Assembly (NCBI RefSeq): GCF_042650645.1
Contig: NZ_JBHSBI010000002.1
Coordinates: 124,001 to 188,000 of the forward strand
DNA: 64,000 bases
DNA from: Nonomuraea purpurea
GTDB lineage: Bacteria; Actinomycetota; Actinomycetes; Streptosporangiales; Streptosporangiaceae
Reading direction: 5' to 3'
A model generated the notes under the pieces. It made no database searches. It had not been told where the DNA came from and worked only from the letters and a program-made list of their open reading frames with translations. Positions 44,020 through 53,295 of the stretch are shown here, in pieces. Positions within the stretch are counted from its first letter, which is position 1. Each line of letters opens with the position of its first letter. The position numbers and the translations under genes were made by a program.

Positions 44020-45330
44020 ATGCGAACACCCATAAATGTGGACACAACCAGCCAAGACAGCAACCAACTCACACGTATCGACGACGCCACGCAGAGTAAC
44101 GATCGACGGGGAGACAATACGCGTAAGGAGGCCGGTGTTTACGGGAAATCCGGTAAGAGGTTGGGGTTCCGTTCGAGTGGCGGAGGAAGGCGTGGGGGCT
44201 CTTCTTCCGGTGGGGGTACGGCTAACGAACGAAGAAGGTCCCATTTGCGATTGGTTCCACCACCTCGTCTGGACGCCGACACCGACCGCGACGACACGCT
44301 GCCTCAAAGGCGAACGACCGGGACGTCTCCGCCTCACCCCGACGACACGCCGACCACGACCACCAGTCGCCCCCGCATCGGAGAACTGGTAACCGGCGGC
44401 CGCACACCACCCACCTCCGACACGCCACCCACCACCCGAAAGCCCAAACCGAGCACCGCCTCCATCACGGGGACGACCACCCGCACCAACTCACGGGACA
44501 GTGCCAGTCGGTCTGGAGCCTCACGGAATGGGGCCCCGCCGGCCGGGACCTCACGGGACAGTGCCTCGCGAGAGGAGAATTCACGGGAGCGGATTTCACG
44601 GAACAGGGCCTCACGACACGGGGGCTCACGGGCCGGGGTTTCACGGGCCGGGGTTTCACGCGAGGAGAACTCGCGAGGGGAGATCTCGCGAGAAGAAGGC
44701 TCACGGGGGCAAGGATCGCGGGGGGAGAGTTCACGAGCCGGGAAGGCGACAAGGCCCCACTGGGTTCGGCGTCTGGCGAACCGGCGGCGCAACCGTCCTG
44801 CGACGAACCACCGGCATGGCGAACGCACACCCGACCCACGGCGCGCTGAACGCCCGGCGGGCCGGCGGGATGACGAGCGCATGGCGGTCCGGCCGCGTGC
44901 TGAACGTGCGGCCGATCGGCCGGCCGGATGGCCAAGGGCCGAACGACGGGGTCGGCGTGCGACTCATCGGCGGGCGAAGCGGATAGTGGCCGGCACCGGC
45001 CGTCGGACCACTCCGCCGGTGCGGTTGACACGTCGTGGGAGGGTCGTGCTGGTGGTCGCCGTGGCGCTGCTGTCGCTGGGCGGGTTCTGGCTGGGGACGC
45101 GAACGGCCGGGCATGCTGAGGTGCGGGTCGTGGTGGCCAACCACGTGGGGCTGCCGTGGGTGGAGGTTCACGAGGGGGACACGTTGTTAGAGATCGCGGA
45201 CGCGCTCTCTCAAGGGGACGATCCTGGTGTCGTGATGGCGCAGATCAAGCGTCTGAACGGGCTGGCCGACTCGATCGTCCAGCCAGGTAGCCGTCTCTAC
45301 GTCCCGCGCGACACCACCGCTTTGCGCTGA
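44020..45330 (+). CDS. LysM-domain membrane protein with SRxxx repeat region
   Basis: A 436-residue protein. The C-terminal 110 residues hold a transmembrane helix (VVLVVAVALLSLGGFWLG) and one extracytoplasmic LysM domain (VHEGDTLLEIADALSQGDDPGVVMAQIKRLNGLADSIVQPGSRLYVP) that should bind peptidoglycan. Homologues beside lexA in actinobacteria are usually little more than this tail. Here about 300 extra N-terminal residues are present: Thr/Pro-rich, then about 16 tandem pentapeptides of form SRxxx, then an Arg-rich stretch with PRAER repeats. The pentads remain in frame with the LysM domain, which supports a single protein, though a downstream start is possible. AGGAGG precedes the ATG. Confidence 0.75.
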   Translation: MRTPINVDTTSQDSNQLTRIDDATQSNDRRGDNTRKEAGVYGKSGKRLGFRSSGGGRRGGSSSGGGTANERRRSHLRLVPPPRLDADTDRDDTLPQRRTTGTSPPHPDDTPTTTTSRPRIGELVTGGRTPPTSDTPPTTRKPKPSTASITGTTTRTNSRDSASRSGASRNGAPPAGTSRDSASREENSRERISRNRASRHGGSRAGVSRAGVSREENSRGEISREEGSRGQGSRGESSRAGKATRPHWVRRLANRRRNRPATNHRHGERTPDPRRAERPAGRRDDERMAVRPRAERAADRPAGWPRAERRGRRATHRRAKRIVAGTGRRTTPPVRLTRRGRVVLVVAVALLSLGGFWLGTRTAGHAEVRVVVANHVGLPWVEVHEGDTLLEIADALSQGDDPGVVMAQIKRLNGLADSIVQPGSRLYVPRDTTALR

Positions 45331-45904
45331 ACGCGCACTCGGCCGGACCTCGGCCTGCACCAGGGGCAGGGAGCAGGGGCACGCTGAGGAGGCGGGAGCG
45401 GGGGCTGCGCAAGGCCCCACAGCCGGCACGTATGCCTCAATGTAGCTCGTCGATCTCCAGCCTCCGGGCTCGTTGAACCGGCCTTTGGGGCCGCTCGCAG
45501 CGCCGTGGTGCCTTCCGCCGTTCGGGGCGCCGCCCCGTCTTGCGCCATGCGGTGCCTCGCCACGGCTCATGCTGTCCCTTTAGCCGTCGTGATGGCGAGT
45601 GCCTTGGGGTGTTCCTCTTGACGGCGGGCGAAGAGCGAGTGTCGGCGCCGCTCAGGGGTGCCGTCGTCGCAAGCGCCGCACGGGACGTTGCGGCGGTCCA
45701 CGCTGCTCAGAGCGTCGTAAGGGGCTTGCGTCGTACGGCTGTTGTCCCGCCTTGTGTCGGCTCGGGATGCTGTCGCCGCTTGGACCTCTGGTGAGGGGGC
45801 GTGGCGGTCGCCAAGCGGGACAGGTGCGAGGTGGGATGGTCGTGCAGGCGGGGCGTGGAGCGCACCGGGGCGACAGCGAGCGAGGAGCGGGCGTGGAGCG
45901 AGCC

Positions 45905-45925
45905 TAGGCGATAGGCGATAGGCGA
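45905..45925. repeat. Triple heptamer repeat
   Basis: Three perfect tandem copies of TAGGCGA, followed by a partial fourth. Short enough to be slippage-generated. Confidence 0.8.
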
Positions 45926-46200
45926 TAGGGGGCGAGGGGCGGGGGTGTGGAGCCTGCCTGGGTGATGGAAGGCGAGGGGCGGTGGTGAGGGGCGTGGCGT
46001 TCGGTACGGTTGTGAGGCTCGTTCACGAATGAGGCCGCAAGCAACCGATGTGACGCTCTCAACAGCGGGAACACCGCTCAAGCCCTCCATGTTGAACAAC
46101 GACACGCCCGAGTCAGGAGGGGAGGGCGGGCTGATCAGCGACTTCAGCTCGATGGGGCCGCTCAACTTGCGTTCATGGTCCCGCGCTTCTACGGTTGGAC

Positions 46201-46246
46201 CACAACATCTAGTAGTTACACCGATGTAGTTCACCACACCTTGTGT
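46201..46246. promoter_or_regulatory. Candidate pair of NrdR boxes
   Basis: CACAACATCTAGTAGT (46201-46216) has the imperfect dyad ACwwCTAGwwGT, and ACACCTTGTGT (46236-46246) is a second dyad. Their centres are about 32 bp apart, close to three helical turns, as in NrdR-regulated promoters. They lie 100-145 bp before nrdR. Similarity to the NrdR consensus (ACACWATATWTWGTGT) is partial, so this is tentative. Confidence 0.45.
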
Positions 46247-46345
46247 TTCCGTGACCGCTCCATGGTCAGCCATGGAGCGTGCGTGAGCGTCCCGTGACGA
46301 GGGTTCTGCGCGTGTGGTGGCCCGCAGGGTCAAGGAGGCGAAAGC

Positions 46346-46801
46346 GTGCACTGTCCGTTCTGTCGCCACCCTGACACCAGGGTCATCGACAGCCGCTCCA
46401 CGGACGACGGTGCGGCGATCAGGCGACGGCGCACCTGCCCCGAGTGCGGGCGCAGGTTCACCACGCAGGAGACCGTACTGCTCATGGTGAGCAAGCGCAG
46501 CGGAGTGACAGAACCGTTTTCGCGTGACAAGGTCGTCGCGGGCGTGCGGCGGGCATGTCAGGGCAGACCGGTCAGCGAGGATTCGCTGGCGCAGCTTGGG
46601 CAGCGGGTAGAAGAGGCCATCAGGGCGAAGGGCGCGGCCGAGCTCCCCTCGAACGAGGTGGGCCTGGCCATTCTCGGCCCGCTGCGGGAGCTCGACGAGG
46701 TGGCGTATCTGCGGTTCGCATCGGTGTATCGCGGTTTCGAGAGCCTGGCGGACTTCGAGGCCGAGATCTCACAGTTGAAGGCGGAGAAGGGGGAGTCATG
46801 A
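46346..46801 (+). CDS. nrdR: NrdR, ribonucleotide reductase repressor
   Basis: A 151-residue regulator. The zinc ribbon is formed by CPFC at the start and CPECGRRF near residues 31-38. The ATP-cone follows (VSKRSGVTEPFSRDKVVAGVRRAC), which senses dATP/ATP and sets DNA binding at ribonucleotide reductase promoters. GTG start with AAGGAGG upstream. It overlaps nrdJ by 4 bp (ATGA), the usual actinobacterial operon. Confidence 0.97.
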   Translation: MHCPFCRHPDTRVIDSRSTDDGAAIRRRRTCPECGRRFTTQETVLLMVSKRSGVTEPFSRDKVVAGVRRACQGRPVSEDSLAQLGQRVEEAIRAKGAAELPSNEVGLAILGPLRELDEVAYLRFASVYRGFESLADFEAEISQLKAEKGES

Positions 46802-49617
46802 CGGAGACGGCCAGCGGTTCGGTGGCGCGCGGGGGAAAGCGTCCGCGTAAGGGGCTGAAGATGAAGCGGATCTTCACCAAGCCCGGCGTGCACCCGTATG
46901 ACGAGATCCAGTGGGAGCGCCGCGACGTCGTCATGACGAACTGGCGCGACGGCTCGATCAACTTTGAGCAGCGGGGCGTGGAGTTCCCCGAGTTCTGGTC
47001 GGTGAACGCGGCCAACATCGTGACGACCAAGTACTTCCGCGGCGCCGTGGGCACCCCGCAGCGCGAGTGGAGTCTGAAGCAGCTGGTCGACCGGGTTGTC
47101 GGCGTCTACACCAGGACGGGGATCGAGGAGGGCTACTTCGCCGGTGACGAGGACGCCGAGATCTTCGACCACGAGCTCAAGTACGCGTTGACGCACCAGG
47201 TGTTCGCGTTCAACTCGCCGGTCTGGTTCAACGTGGGCACCAAGTCGCCGCAGCAGGTCAGCGCCTGTTTCATCCTCTCCGTGGACGACCAGATGGAGTC
47301 GATCCTGGAGTGGTACAAGGAAGAGGGCGTGATCTTCAAGGGCGGCTCGGGGTCGGGGGTGAACCTGTCCAGGATCCGTTCGTCGAAGGAGTTGCTCTCC
47401 AGCGGCGGCACGGCCAGCGGCCCGGTGAGCTTCATGCGCGGTGCCGACGCCTCCGCCGGGACGATCAAGTCCGGCGGCGCCACCCGCAGGGCGGCCAAGA
47501 TGGTCGTGCTCGACGTCGATCACCCCGACATCGAGGAGTTCATCGAGACCAAGGCCCGCGAAGAGGACAAGGTGCGCGCGCTGCGTGACGCCGGGTTCGA
47601 CATGGACCTGGGCGGCAAGGACATCGTCAGCGTCCAGTACCAGAACGCCAACAACTCCGTCCGCGTGTCCGACGAGTTCATGCGCGCGGTGGAGAAGGGC
47701 GGCGAGTTCGGCCTGCGCGCCCGCCTGACCGGCGAGGTGATCGAGACGGTCGACGCCAAGGGCCTGTTCCGCAAGATGGCCAAGGCCGCCTGGGAGTGCG
47801 CCGACCCGGGGCTCCAGTACGACGACACGATCAACGACTGGCACACCACCCCCGAGACGGGCCGCATCACGGCCAGCAACCCCTGCAGCGAGTACGTCCA
47901 CCTGGACAACTCCTCCTGCAACCTGGCCAGCATCAACCTGCTGAAGTTCCTGAAGGACGACAACTCCTTCGACATCCAGAACTTCGTCAAGCTGACCGAG
48001 CTGATCATCACCGCGATGGACATCTCGATCACGTTCGCCGACTTCCCGACCGAGAAGATCGGCGAGACCACGCGGGCCTACCGCCAGCTCGGCATCGGCT
48101 ACGCCAACCTCGGCGCGCTGCTGATGGCGACCGGCCACGCCTACGACTCCGACGGCGGCCGGGCCGTGGCCGGGGCGATCACGTCGCTGATGACCGGCGT
48201 GTCCTACCGCCGCAGCGCCGAACTGGCCGGGGTGGTGGGGGCCTACGACGGGTACGCCCGCAACGCCGAGCCGCACAAGCGCGTCATGCGCAAGCACGCG
48301 GCGGCCAACGACGACCTGCGGACGATCGGCTCGATGGACGCCAAGATCCACGCCGAGGCGTCGCGGCAGTGGTCGGAGTGCCTCAAGACCGGCGAGAAGA
48401 ACGGCTACCGCAACGCCCAGGCCAGCCTCTTGGCGCCCACCGGCACCATCGGCCTGATGATGGACTGCGACACCACCGGCATCGAGCCCGACCTGGCGCT
48501 GGTCAAGTTCAAGAAGCTCGTCGGCGGCGGGTCCATGCAGATCGTCAACCAGACGATCCCGCGCGCGCTCAAGATGCTCGGCTACCAGCAGGAGCAGATC
48601 GAGGCCATCGTCGAGTACATCGCCGAGCACAGCCACGTCGTCGACGCCCCCGGCCTGCGCCAGGAGCACTACGAGGTGTTCGACTGCGCGATGGGCGAGC
48701 GGGCGATCGCGCCGATGGGGCACGTGCGGATGATGGCGGCCACCCAGCCGTTCCTGTCCGGGGCCATCTCCAAGACGGTCAACCTGCCCGAGTCGGCCAC
48801 GATCGACGACATCGAGCAGGTCTACCTCGAGGGCTGGAAGCTCGGCCTCAAGGCCCTGGCCGTCTACCGCGACAACTGCAAGGTCGGCCAGCCGCTGTCG
48901 GCAGGCAACGGCTCCAAGAAGGAGGAGCCGAAGGAGCCCGAGGTCAAGGTCATCGAGGTCAACCGGCCGACCCGGCGGCGCATGCCCAACCAGCGGCCGA
49001 GCATGACCACCCGCTTCACCGTGGGCGGCGCCAAGGGTTACATGACCGCGTCGTCCTACCCTGACGACGGGCTCGGCGAGGTCTTCCTCAAGATGTCCAA
49101 GCAGGGCTCGACGCTGGCGGGCGTCATGGACGCGTTCTCCGTCGCGATCTCCATCGGCCTGCAGTACGGGGTGCCGCTGGAGACGTACATGAGCAAGTTC
49201 GTGAACATGCGGTTCGAGCCCGCCGGGATGACCGACGACCCGGACATCCGCATGGCCACCTCGGTGATGGACTACATCTTCCGCCGGGTGGCCCTCGACC
49301 ACCTGCCCTTCGAGGAGCGGGCGGCCCTGGGCATCTTCTCGGCGGCGGAGCGCGCGGCGCAGCAGCGCGGCGAGGACCCGGCGGCGCTGCAGGAGACGGT
49401 GGACCGCGAGGCGCTGGCCCAGTCGGCGCCCATCGAGGAGAAGCCGAAGGGTGCCGCCGAGCCGGCGGAGAACTCGGCGGTCAAGGAGCTGACGCTGGAG
49501 AGCCACCAGCGCTTCACGGCCGACGCGCCGCTCTGCATGACCTGCGGCACCAAGATGCGCCCGGCCGGCAGCTGCTACGTCTGTGAGGGCTGCGGCTCCA
49601 CCAGCGGCTGCAGCTGA
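46798..49617 (+). CDS. nrdJ: Vitamin B12-dependent ribonucleotide reductase (class II)
   Basis: A 939-residue adenosylcobalamin-dependent enzyme reducing ribonucleotides to deoxyribonucleotides, independent of oxygen. The active-site region is NPCSEYVHLDNSSCNLASINL, the finger loop QASLLAPTGTIGLMMDCDTTGIEPD and the glycine-rich GGSGSGVNLSRIRSS. The C-terminal redox zinc-ribbon tail has CMTCGTKMRPAGSCYVCEGCGSTSGCS in part, with paired cysteines that would be re-reduced by thioredoxin. The start ATG at 46798 overlaps the nrdR stop; the frame is open to 46555 inside nrdR, but that is not used. Encoded with its repressor, so dNTP pools would feed back on expression. Confidence 0.97.
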   Translation: MTETASGSVARGGKRPRKGLKMKRIFTKPGVHPYDEIQWERRDVVMTNWRDGSINFEQRGVEFPEFWSVNAANIVTTKYFRGAVGTPQREWSLKQLVDRVVGVYTRTGIEEGYFAGDEDAEIFDHELKYALTHQVFAFNSPVWFNVGTKSPQQVSACFILSVDDQMESILEWYKEEGVIFKGGSGSGVNLSRIRSSKELLSSGGTASGPVSFMRGADASAGTIKSGGATRRAAKMVVLDVDHPDIEEFIETKAREEDKVRALRDAGFDMDLGGKDIVSVQYQNANNSVRVSDEFMRAVEKGGEFGLRARLTGEVIETVDAKGLFRKMAKAAWECADPGLQYDDTINDWHTTPETGRITASNPCSEYVHLDNSSCNLASINLLKFLKDDNSFDIQNFVKLTELIITAMDISITFADFPTEKIGETTRAYRQLGIGYANLGALLMATGHAYDSDGGRAVAGAITSLMTGVSYRRSAELAGVVGAYDGYARNAEPHKRVMRKHAAANDDLRTIGSMDAKIHAEASRQWSECLKTGEKNGYRNAQASLLAPTGTIGLMMDCDTTGIEPDLALVKFKKLVGGGSMQIVNQTIPRALKMLGYQQEQIEAIVEYIAEHSHVVDAPGLRQEHYEVFDCAMGERAIAPMGHVRMMAATQPFLSGAISKTVNLPESATIDDIEQVYLEGWKLGLKALAVYRDNCKVGQPLSAGNGSKKEEPKEPEVKVIEVNRPTRRRMPNQRPSMTTRFTVGGAKGYMTASSYPDDGLGEVFLKMSKQGSTLAGVMDAFSVAISIGLQYGVPLETYMSKFVNMRFEPAGMTDDPDIRMATSVMDYIFRRVALDHLPFEERAALGIFSAAERAAQQRGEDPAALQETVDREALAQSAPIEEKPKGAAEPAENSAVKELTLESHQRFTADAPLCMTCGTKMRPAGSCYVCEGCGSTSGCS

Positions 49618-49649
49618 CATAACGCGTCAAGGCGAGAAACGCCTGGTCA

Positions 49650-49684
49650 GGGCAGGGAGTCTCCATCTCTTGGGCTCCCTGCCC
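49650..49684 (+). terminator. Hairpin after nrdJ
   Basis: GGGCAGGGAG (49650-49659) and CTCCCTGCCC (49675-49684), perfect 10-bp arms, lie 33 bp after the nrdJ stop. A smaller GGCG/CGCC hairpin precedes it. Confidence 0.65.
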
Positions 49685-49767
49685 TCCGCGTTGGCGACGG
49701 TTGTCGCATCGTGGCCGTTTGAGGTCATGGCCTGGATTGAGCGGGTTGCTGAGGCCATGCTCCTCTC

Positions 49768-50286
49768 ATGAGGCGTGCCCTTGTCTGCGCTGTGGTGATC
49801 GGGGTCCTGGGGTATCTCTGGCACCGGCTCGGTCAGGTGGTGGTCGCCCGGCTCCTCGACAACCGCGACATGATCGTCGGGTTCGACTGCTGCCTGGACT
49901 ACCACAGGGACGTGCCCGATCCCTGGGGGAACGTCCTGGTCGCGGTCTCGGGCGTGCTCTTCACGCAGGTGGTCGTGTGGGCGGCCGTCGGGCTGATGGC
50001 CGCCCGGCGCGGGCCGGCCTGGGTGATGATGACCGTGGCGGTGACCGGGTTCGTGGTGAGCCCGTTGTTGCAGCTCATCGTGTACGTGGTGTGGCATGGA
50101 GCCGAGCGCGACTACGTGGCCGTGATCGACTACGGCGTGGCCGCGAGCGGGATTCCCGAGCAGCCGATGATCGTGCTGCTGCTGGCCATGTTCGCCGGGT
50201 ACACGCTGGTGTTGTGGCTGGCGCTGCGCTGGGCGTGGGATCGAGCCCAGGAGGCCCGGCGTGAGGCGATGGGGGAGGCCACGTAG
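49768..50286 (+). CDS. Small membrane protein of unknown function
   Basis: A 172-residue protein with an N-terminal hydrophobic helix, then a loop with two adjacent cysteines (FDCCLDYHRDVPDPWG), and three more helices (near 57-80, 85-110 and 133-155). It ends in a basic, helical cytoplasmic tail. I do not recognise the family. It stands alone behind the nrdJ terminator and is followed by its own strong terminator. Confidence 0.65.
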   Translation: MRRALVCAVVIGVLGYLWHRLGQVVVARLLDNRDMIVGFDCCLDYHRDVPDPWGNVLVAVSGVLFTQVVVWAAVGLMAARRGPAWVMMTVAVTGFVVSPLLQLIVYVVWHGAERDYVAVIDYGVAASGIPEQPMIVLLLAMFAGYTLVLWLALRWAWDRAQEARREAMGEAT

Positions 50287-50293
50287 CCGCGCC

Positions 50294-50339
50294 CGCGGGC
50301 CCAGCCCGTGGGACCCCGATGTCCCGGGCTGGGCCCGCG
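50294..50339. terminator. Long bidirectional hairpin
   Basis: Arms of 15 bp, CGCGGGCCCAGCCCG (50294-50308) and its exact complement at 50325-50339, lie between converging genes. The stem is one of the longest in the window and should stop both transcripts. Confidence 0.75.
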
Positions 50340-50389
50340 CTGAGGGGCTGCCCCAGGTTGTTCGACAGGGGCGGTCAGGGCCCCTGCAT

Positions 50390-51211
50390 TCAGGAACGGA
50401 CCAGGTCGGCCAGGACGTCAGGTTTGTTGGTGATGATGCCGTCGACCTTGTAGGTCATGAGGCGGCGCATGACGGCCGGGTCGTCGACCGTCCAGGTCAG
50501 GACGTCCATGCCGAGGTTGTGCACGCGTCGCACGTACGCGGAGGTGATGGAGGCGTGCGGCGGGTTGATCTGGTCGGCGAACTTCGCGAGCTCGGGCAGT
50601 TGCGCGGTCGAGGGCGTGCCGAGCAGCCCGATCGGCACGTCGGGCAGCAGTTTGTGGAACTTGCGCGTCGACTCCCAGTTGAACGACTGCACCACCAGTC
50701 GCCCCGGCGTGAGCCAGTCGGAGTTGCGGCGCAGTTCGGCGGCGATGCGGGCCTCGATGCCCGGGTAGAGCTCGGGGGACTTGATCTCAAGCAGCAGGCC
50801 CATGCCGGAGCCGCGCATCTCGCGCAGCGTCTCGCCGAGGGTGGGCACGGGCTCGTCGGCGTGTTCGCCGGACTTCCACGATCCGGCGTCCAGCTTGCCG
50901 ATCTGGTCGAGGGTGAGGTCGCCGACGTTCCATGGGGACAGGCCGGGGAAAACCTTCTCGACGTCGGTCGTGCGGGACAGCGTCGTGTCGTGCATGAGGA
51001 CGAGCTCGTGGTCCTTGGTCTCCTGCACGTCGACTTCGAACAGGTCGGCGCGCTGCCGGCCCGCCAGCTCGAAGGCCGCGATGGTGTTCTCGGGGGCGTA
51101 GGCGGAGGCACCCCGGTGGGCGACGTTGACCACGGTCGCCGCGTCGGCGGGAGAGGCGAGAAAGGACAGGGACAGGGCGGTCACGATGATGAGGGCGAGT
51201 CGCCTGAACAT
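50390..51211 (-). CDS. Secreted glycerophosphodiester phosphodiesterase
   Basis: A 273-residue enzyme with a Sec signal peptide (RRLALIIVTALSLSFLASPADA, cut probably after ADA). The GDPD fold is shown by VAHRGASAYAPENTIAAFELA, with catalytic histidine and the EN pair, FEVDVQETKDHELVLMHDTTLSRTTD and LLLEIKSPELYPG. It would hydrolyse deacylated phospholipids outside the cell to glycerol-3-phosphate and an alcohol, a source of phosphate and glycerol. Rightward neighbour is divergent. Confidence 0.93.
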   Translation of the reverse strand: MFRRLALIIVTALSLSFLASPADAATVVNVAHRGASAYAPENTIAAFELAGRQRADLFEVDVQETKDHELVLMHDTTLSRTTDVEKVFPGLSPWNVGDLTLDQIGKLDAGSWKSGEHADEPVPTLGETLREMRGSGMGLLLEIKSPELYPGIEARIAAELRRNSDWLTPGRLVVQSFNWESTRKFHKLLPDVPIGLLGTPSTAQLPELAKFADQINPPHASITSAYVRRVHNLGMDVLTWTVDDPAVMRRLMTYKVDGIITNKPDVLADLVRS

Positions 51212-51371
51212 GGATCTCCTCGGGTGGGGAGAGGCATACGACTCGACGATGACCAGGTCTCATGACCGATGGTTGAGGGCAGAGTAACGTGCCGGTGCCC
51301 GGCCGGTGAGCATTCGACACGCGGGCGGATCCGGTGGCGGGCGGTGACATGCCGGGTTCTACCCTGAATCC

Positions 51372-52769
51372 GTGAAATTGGCTGTCCTCTTGTCGGCGTG
51401 GTTCATGGCCCAGTTCGACTTCTTCGTGGTCAACGTGGCCGCCCCGTCCATCGATCGGGACCTCCACACGGGCCCGGCGGCCCTTGAGCTGGTCGTCGCC
51501 GGATACGCCTTCACGTACGCGGCCGGCATGATCACCGGCGGGCGGCTCGGCGACCGCCACGGCTACAAGCGCATGTTCGTCTGGGGCGTGGCCGCGTTCA
51601 CGATCGCGTCGGTGTTGTGCGGCATCGCCGCGAACCCCGCCCAGCTCGTGGCCGCCCGCCTGCTCCAGGGCCTGGCGGGCGCGGCCATGGTGCCGCAGGT
51701 GCTGGCCATGATCTCGGCCGGGTACCCGCCGGGGGAGCGGGGGCGCGCTCTCGGCTGGTACGGCGTGGCGGGCGGCCTGGGCTCGATCGCCGGCCAGGTG
51801 CTGGGCGGCCTGCTGCTGACCGCCGACGTGCTGGGCCTCGGCTGGCGGGTCATCTTCCTGATCAACCTGCCCGTCGGCCTGATCGTCATCCCGCTGGCCC
51901 TGTGGGTGCTGCCCGAGGTCGAGACCGCCAGGGGCGCCAGGTTCGACCTGCCGGGCGCGGTCGGCCTGGCCGCGGGCGTGGCGCTGTTGCTGGTGCCGCT
52001 CGGCCTGGGCAACAGCCTGGGCTGGCCCGTCTGGACGTGGATCTGCATGGCGGCGAGCGGGCCGATGTTCGCGCTGACGTGGCGCTGGCAGCGGGTGCTC
52101 GGCGCGCGCGGCGGGCAGCCGGTGCTGGACCTGGCGCTGCTGAAGGTGCACTCCTACCAGGCGGGCGTCGGCTCGATCGTGGCGTTCATGGCGTACTTCG
52201 CCTCGTTCATGTTCACGCTGACGCTGCTGCTGCAGGGCGGGCTGGGGCTGACGGCGTTCGAGGCGGGGCTGGCGTTCGCGCCGATGGGGGTGCTGTTCTC
52301 CGTCACCTCCCTGATGGGGCCGCGCCTGGTCAGGAGGTACGGCCTCGTCGTCGTGATCATCGGCGCCACGGTCATTCTGCTCGGCCTCGTGCTGCTCATC
52401 GTCGCGGCCGGGTTCGGCCTGCCGTACGTCATGGTCGCGCTCATGCTCGTCGGCTCGGGCAACGGGCTGGTCCTGCCGCAGCTCATCGGGGCGGCGCTGG
52501 TCGAGGTCGCGCCCCACCAGGCGGGCATCGGGTCGGGCGTGCTCAGCACGGCGCAGCAGTTCGCGGGTGCGGGTGGCGTGGCCGTGATCGGCGCGGTCTT
52601 CTTCGCGGTCGCGGAGGGCGGGCACCACCTGGCGGCCATGCGCTGGTCGGCGGCCATCGACGTGGGGCTCGTCCTGGTCGTGATCGCGTCGGTGGCCTAC
52701 AACCGGCGGCGGGCTAGGCGGAGGGCATGGGCAGAGCGGTCCCGTACAACCGCGCGGCCCGAATCCTGA
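51372..52769 (+). CDS. MFS transporter, DHA2 (EmrB/QacA) type
   Basis: A 465-residue membrane protein with about 12-14 transmembrane helices, a proton-coupled exporter. Motif A-like GGRLGDRHGYKRMF lies after helix 2; helix 4-5 reads LVAARLLQGLAGAAMVPQVLAMISAGYPPGERGRALGWYG, typical of drug:H+ antiporters. Substrate unknown. TACCCT 6 nt before the GTG suggests a leaderless start. Its last 56 bp overlap the convergent flavoprotein gene. Confidence 0.9.
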   Translation: MKLAVLLSAWFMAQFDFFVVNVAAPSIDRDLHTGPAALELVVAGYAFTYAAGMITGGRLGDRHGYKRMFVWGVAAFTIASVLCGIAANPAQLVAARLLQGLAGAAMVPQVLAMISAGYPPGERGRALGWYGVAGGLGSIAGQVLGGLLLTADVLGLGWRVIFLINLPVGLIVIPLALWVLPEVETARGARFDLPGAVGLAAGVALLLVPLGLGNSLGWPVWTWICMAASGPMFALTWRWQRVLGARGGQPVLDLALLKVHSYQAGVGSIVAFMAYFASFMFTLTLLLQGGLGLTAFEAGLAFAPMGVLFSVTSLMGPRLVRRYGLVVVIIGATVILLGLVLLIVAAGFGLPYVMVALMLVGSGNGLVLPQLIGAALVEVAPHQAGIGSGVLSTAQQFAGAGGVAVIGAVFFAVAEGGHHLAAMRWSAAIDVGLVLVVIASVAYNRRRARRRAWAERSRTTARPES

Positions 52770-53193
52770 TCACCAGCCGCCGGTCGGCCACCATCTGCCG
52801 CAGGAACGCCTCCGTGTCGGTCGGCTCGGCGAACGGCGGCCGCATGCCCAGCAGTTCCAGGCCGACTTCGTCGCCCGGTTCGCGGGTCACCGGCGACAGC
52901 TCCGCCTCGCCCTCGGCCACGGCGTAGGTCCAGAAGTCGTCGCTGGCCACATAGAGCGCGCAGCGCGGGTCCTTGTGGAGCTGGCGGACCTTGAGCCGGT
53001 CGGCCATGGTCGAGATTCGCGCCACCCGCTGGTCGGGGTCCCAGGAGTAGAGGACGGTGGACAGGTGCGGCAGGCCGCTGCTCTTGTTCGTCGCCAGCGC
53101 GCCGAACTGCTGCGCGCTCAGCAGGCGGGAAAGGTCCTCGTCGGCCAGCGACTGAGGGGCCGGGCCGGCGCCAGGCCCGTACTCCTGCGACAT
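52714..53193 (-). CDS. PPOX class probable F420- or FMN-dependent enzyme
   Basis: A 159-residue split-barrel protein of the pyridoxamine 5'-phosphate oxidase-like superfamily. FGALATNKSSGLPHLSTVLYSWDPDQRVARISTMADRLKVRQLHKDPRCALYV matches the actinobacterial F420-binding PPOX group, which reduce small molecules such as biliverdin. Cofactor choice is not proven by sequence. It overlaps the MFS gene tail and is divergent from the amidohydrolase. Confidence 0.8.
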   Translation of the reverse strand: MSQEYGPGAGPAPQSLADEDLSRLLSAQQFGALATNKSSGLPHLSTVLYSWDPDQRVARISTMADRLKVRQLHKDPRCALYVASDDFWTYAVAEGEAELSPVTREPGDEVGLELLGMRPPFAEPTDTEAFLRQMVADRRLVIRIRAARLYGTALPMPSA

Positions 53194-53295
53194 TCCATCA
53201 TCTCCTGGGTGAATGCAGATATGTCAGCCTATCTGGGCGCAGGGCGAACATCCCCCCGAGCCGAAGCTACCCCCCCGCCCGCTAGGTTACGAGTC

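Larger units (their letters stand above)
45331..46345. other. 1-kb non-coding region upstream of nrdR
   Basis: No gene is supported; open frames on either strand lack family similarity and the local codon pattern. It contains a small GC palindrome at 45523-45537 with TCTT after it that may terminate the LysM gene, the heptamer TAGGCGA in three tandem copies at 45905-45925, purine-rich G-skewed sequence, and candidate NrdR sites near 46201-46246. I saw no cobalamin riboswitch signature. Confidence 0.5.

Noticed and set aside
44465..45031. 188-codon minus-strand frame and a 161-codon plus-strand frame over the SRxxx repeat
   Set aside because: All frames of a 15-bp repeat are open and repetitive; only the frame continuing into the LysM domain has independent support.
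45331..46345. Cobalamin riboswitch upstream of nrdR-nrdJ
   Set aside because: Considered because NrdJ needs B12, but no B12-box-like core could be found; class Ia nrd operons rather than nrdJ are the usual targets.
46558..49620. 1020-codon open frame on the minus strand through nrdJ and the end of nrdR
   Set aside because: It mirrors the codon pattern of nrdJ; high-GC third positions remove stop codons on the opposite strand. The product is His/Leu/Val/Asp-rich with no known domain.
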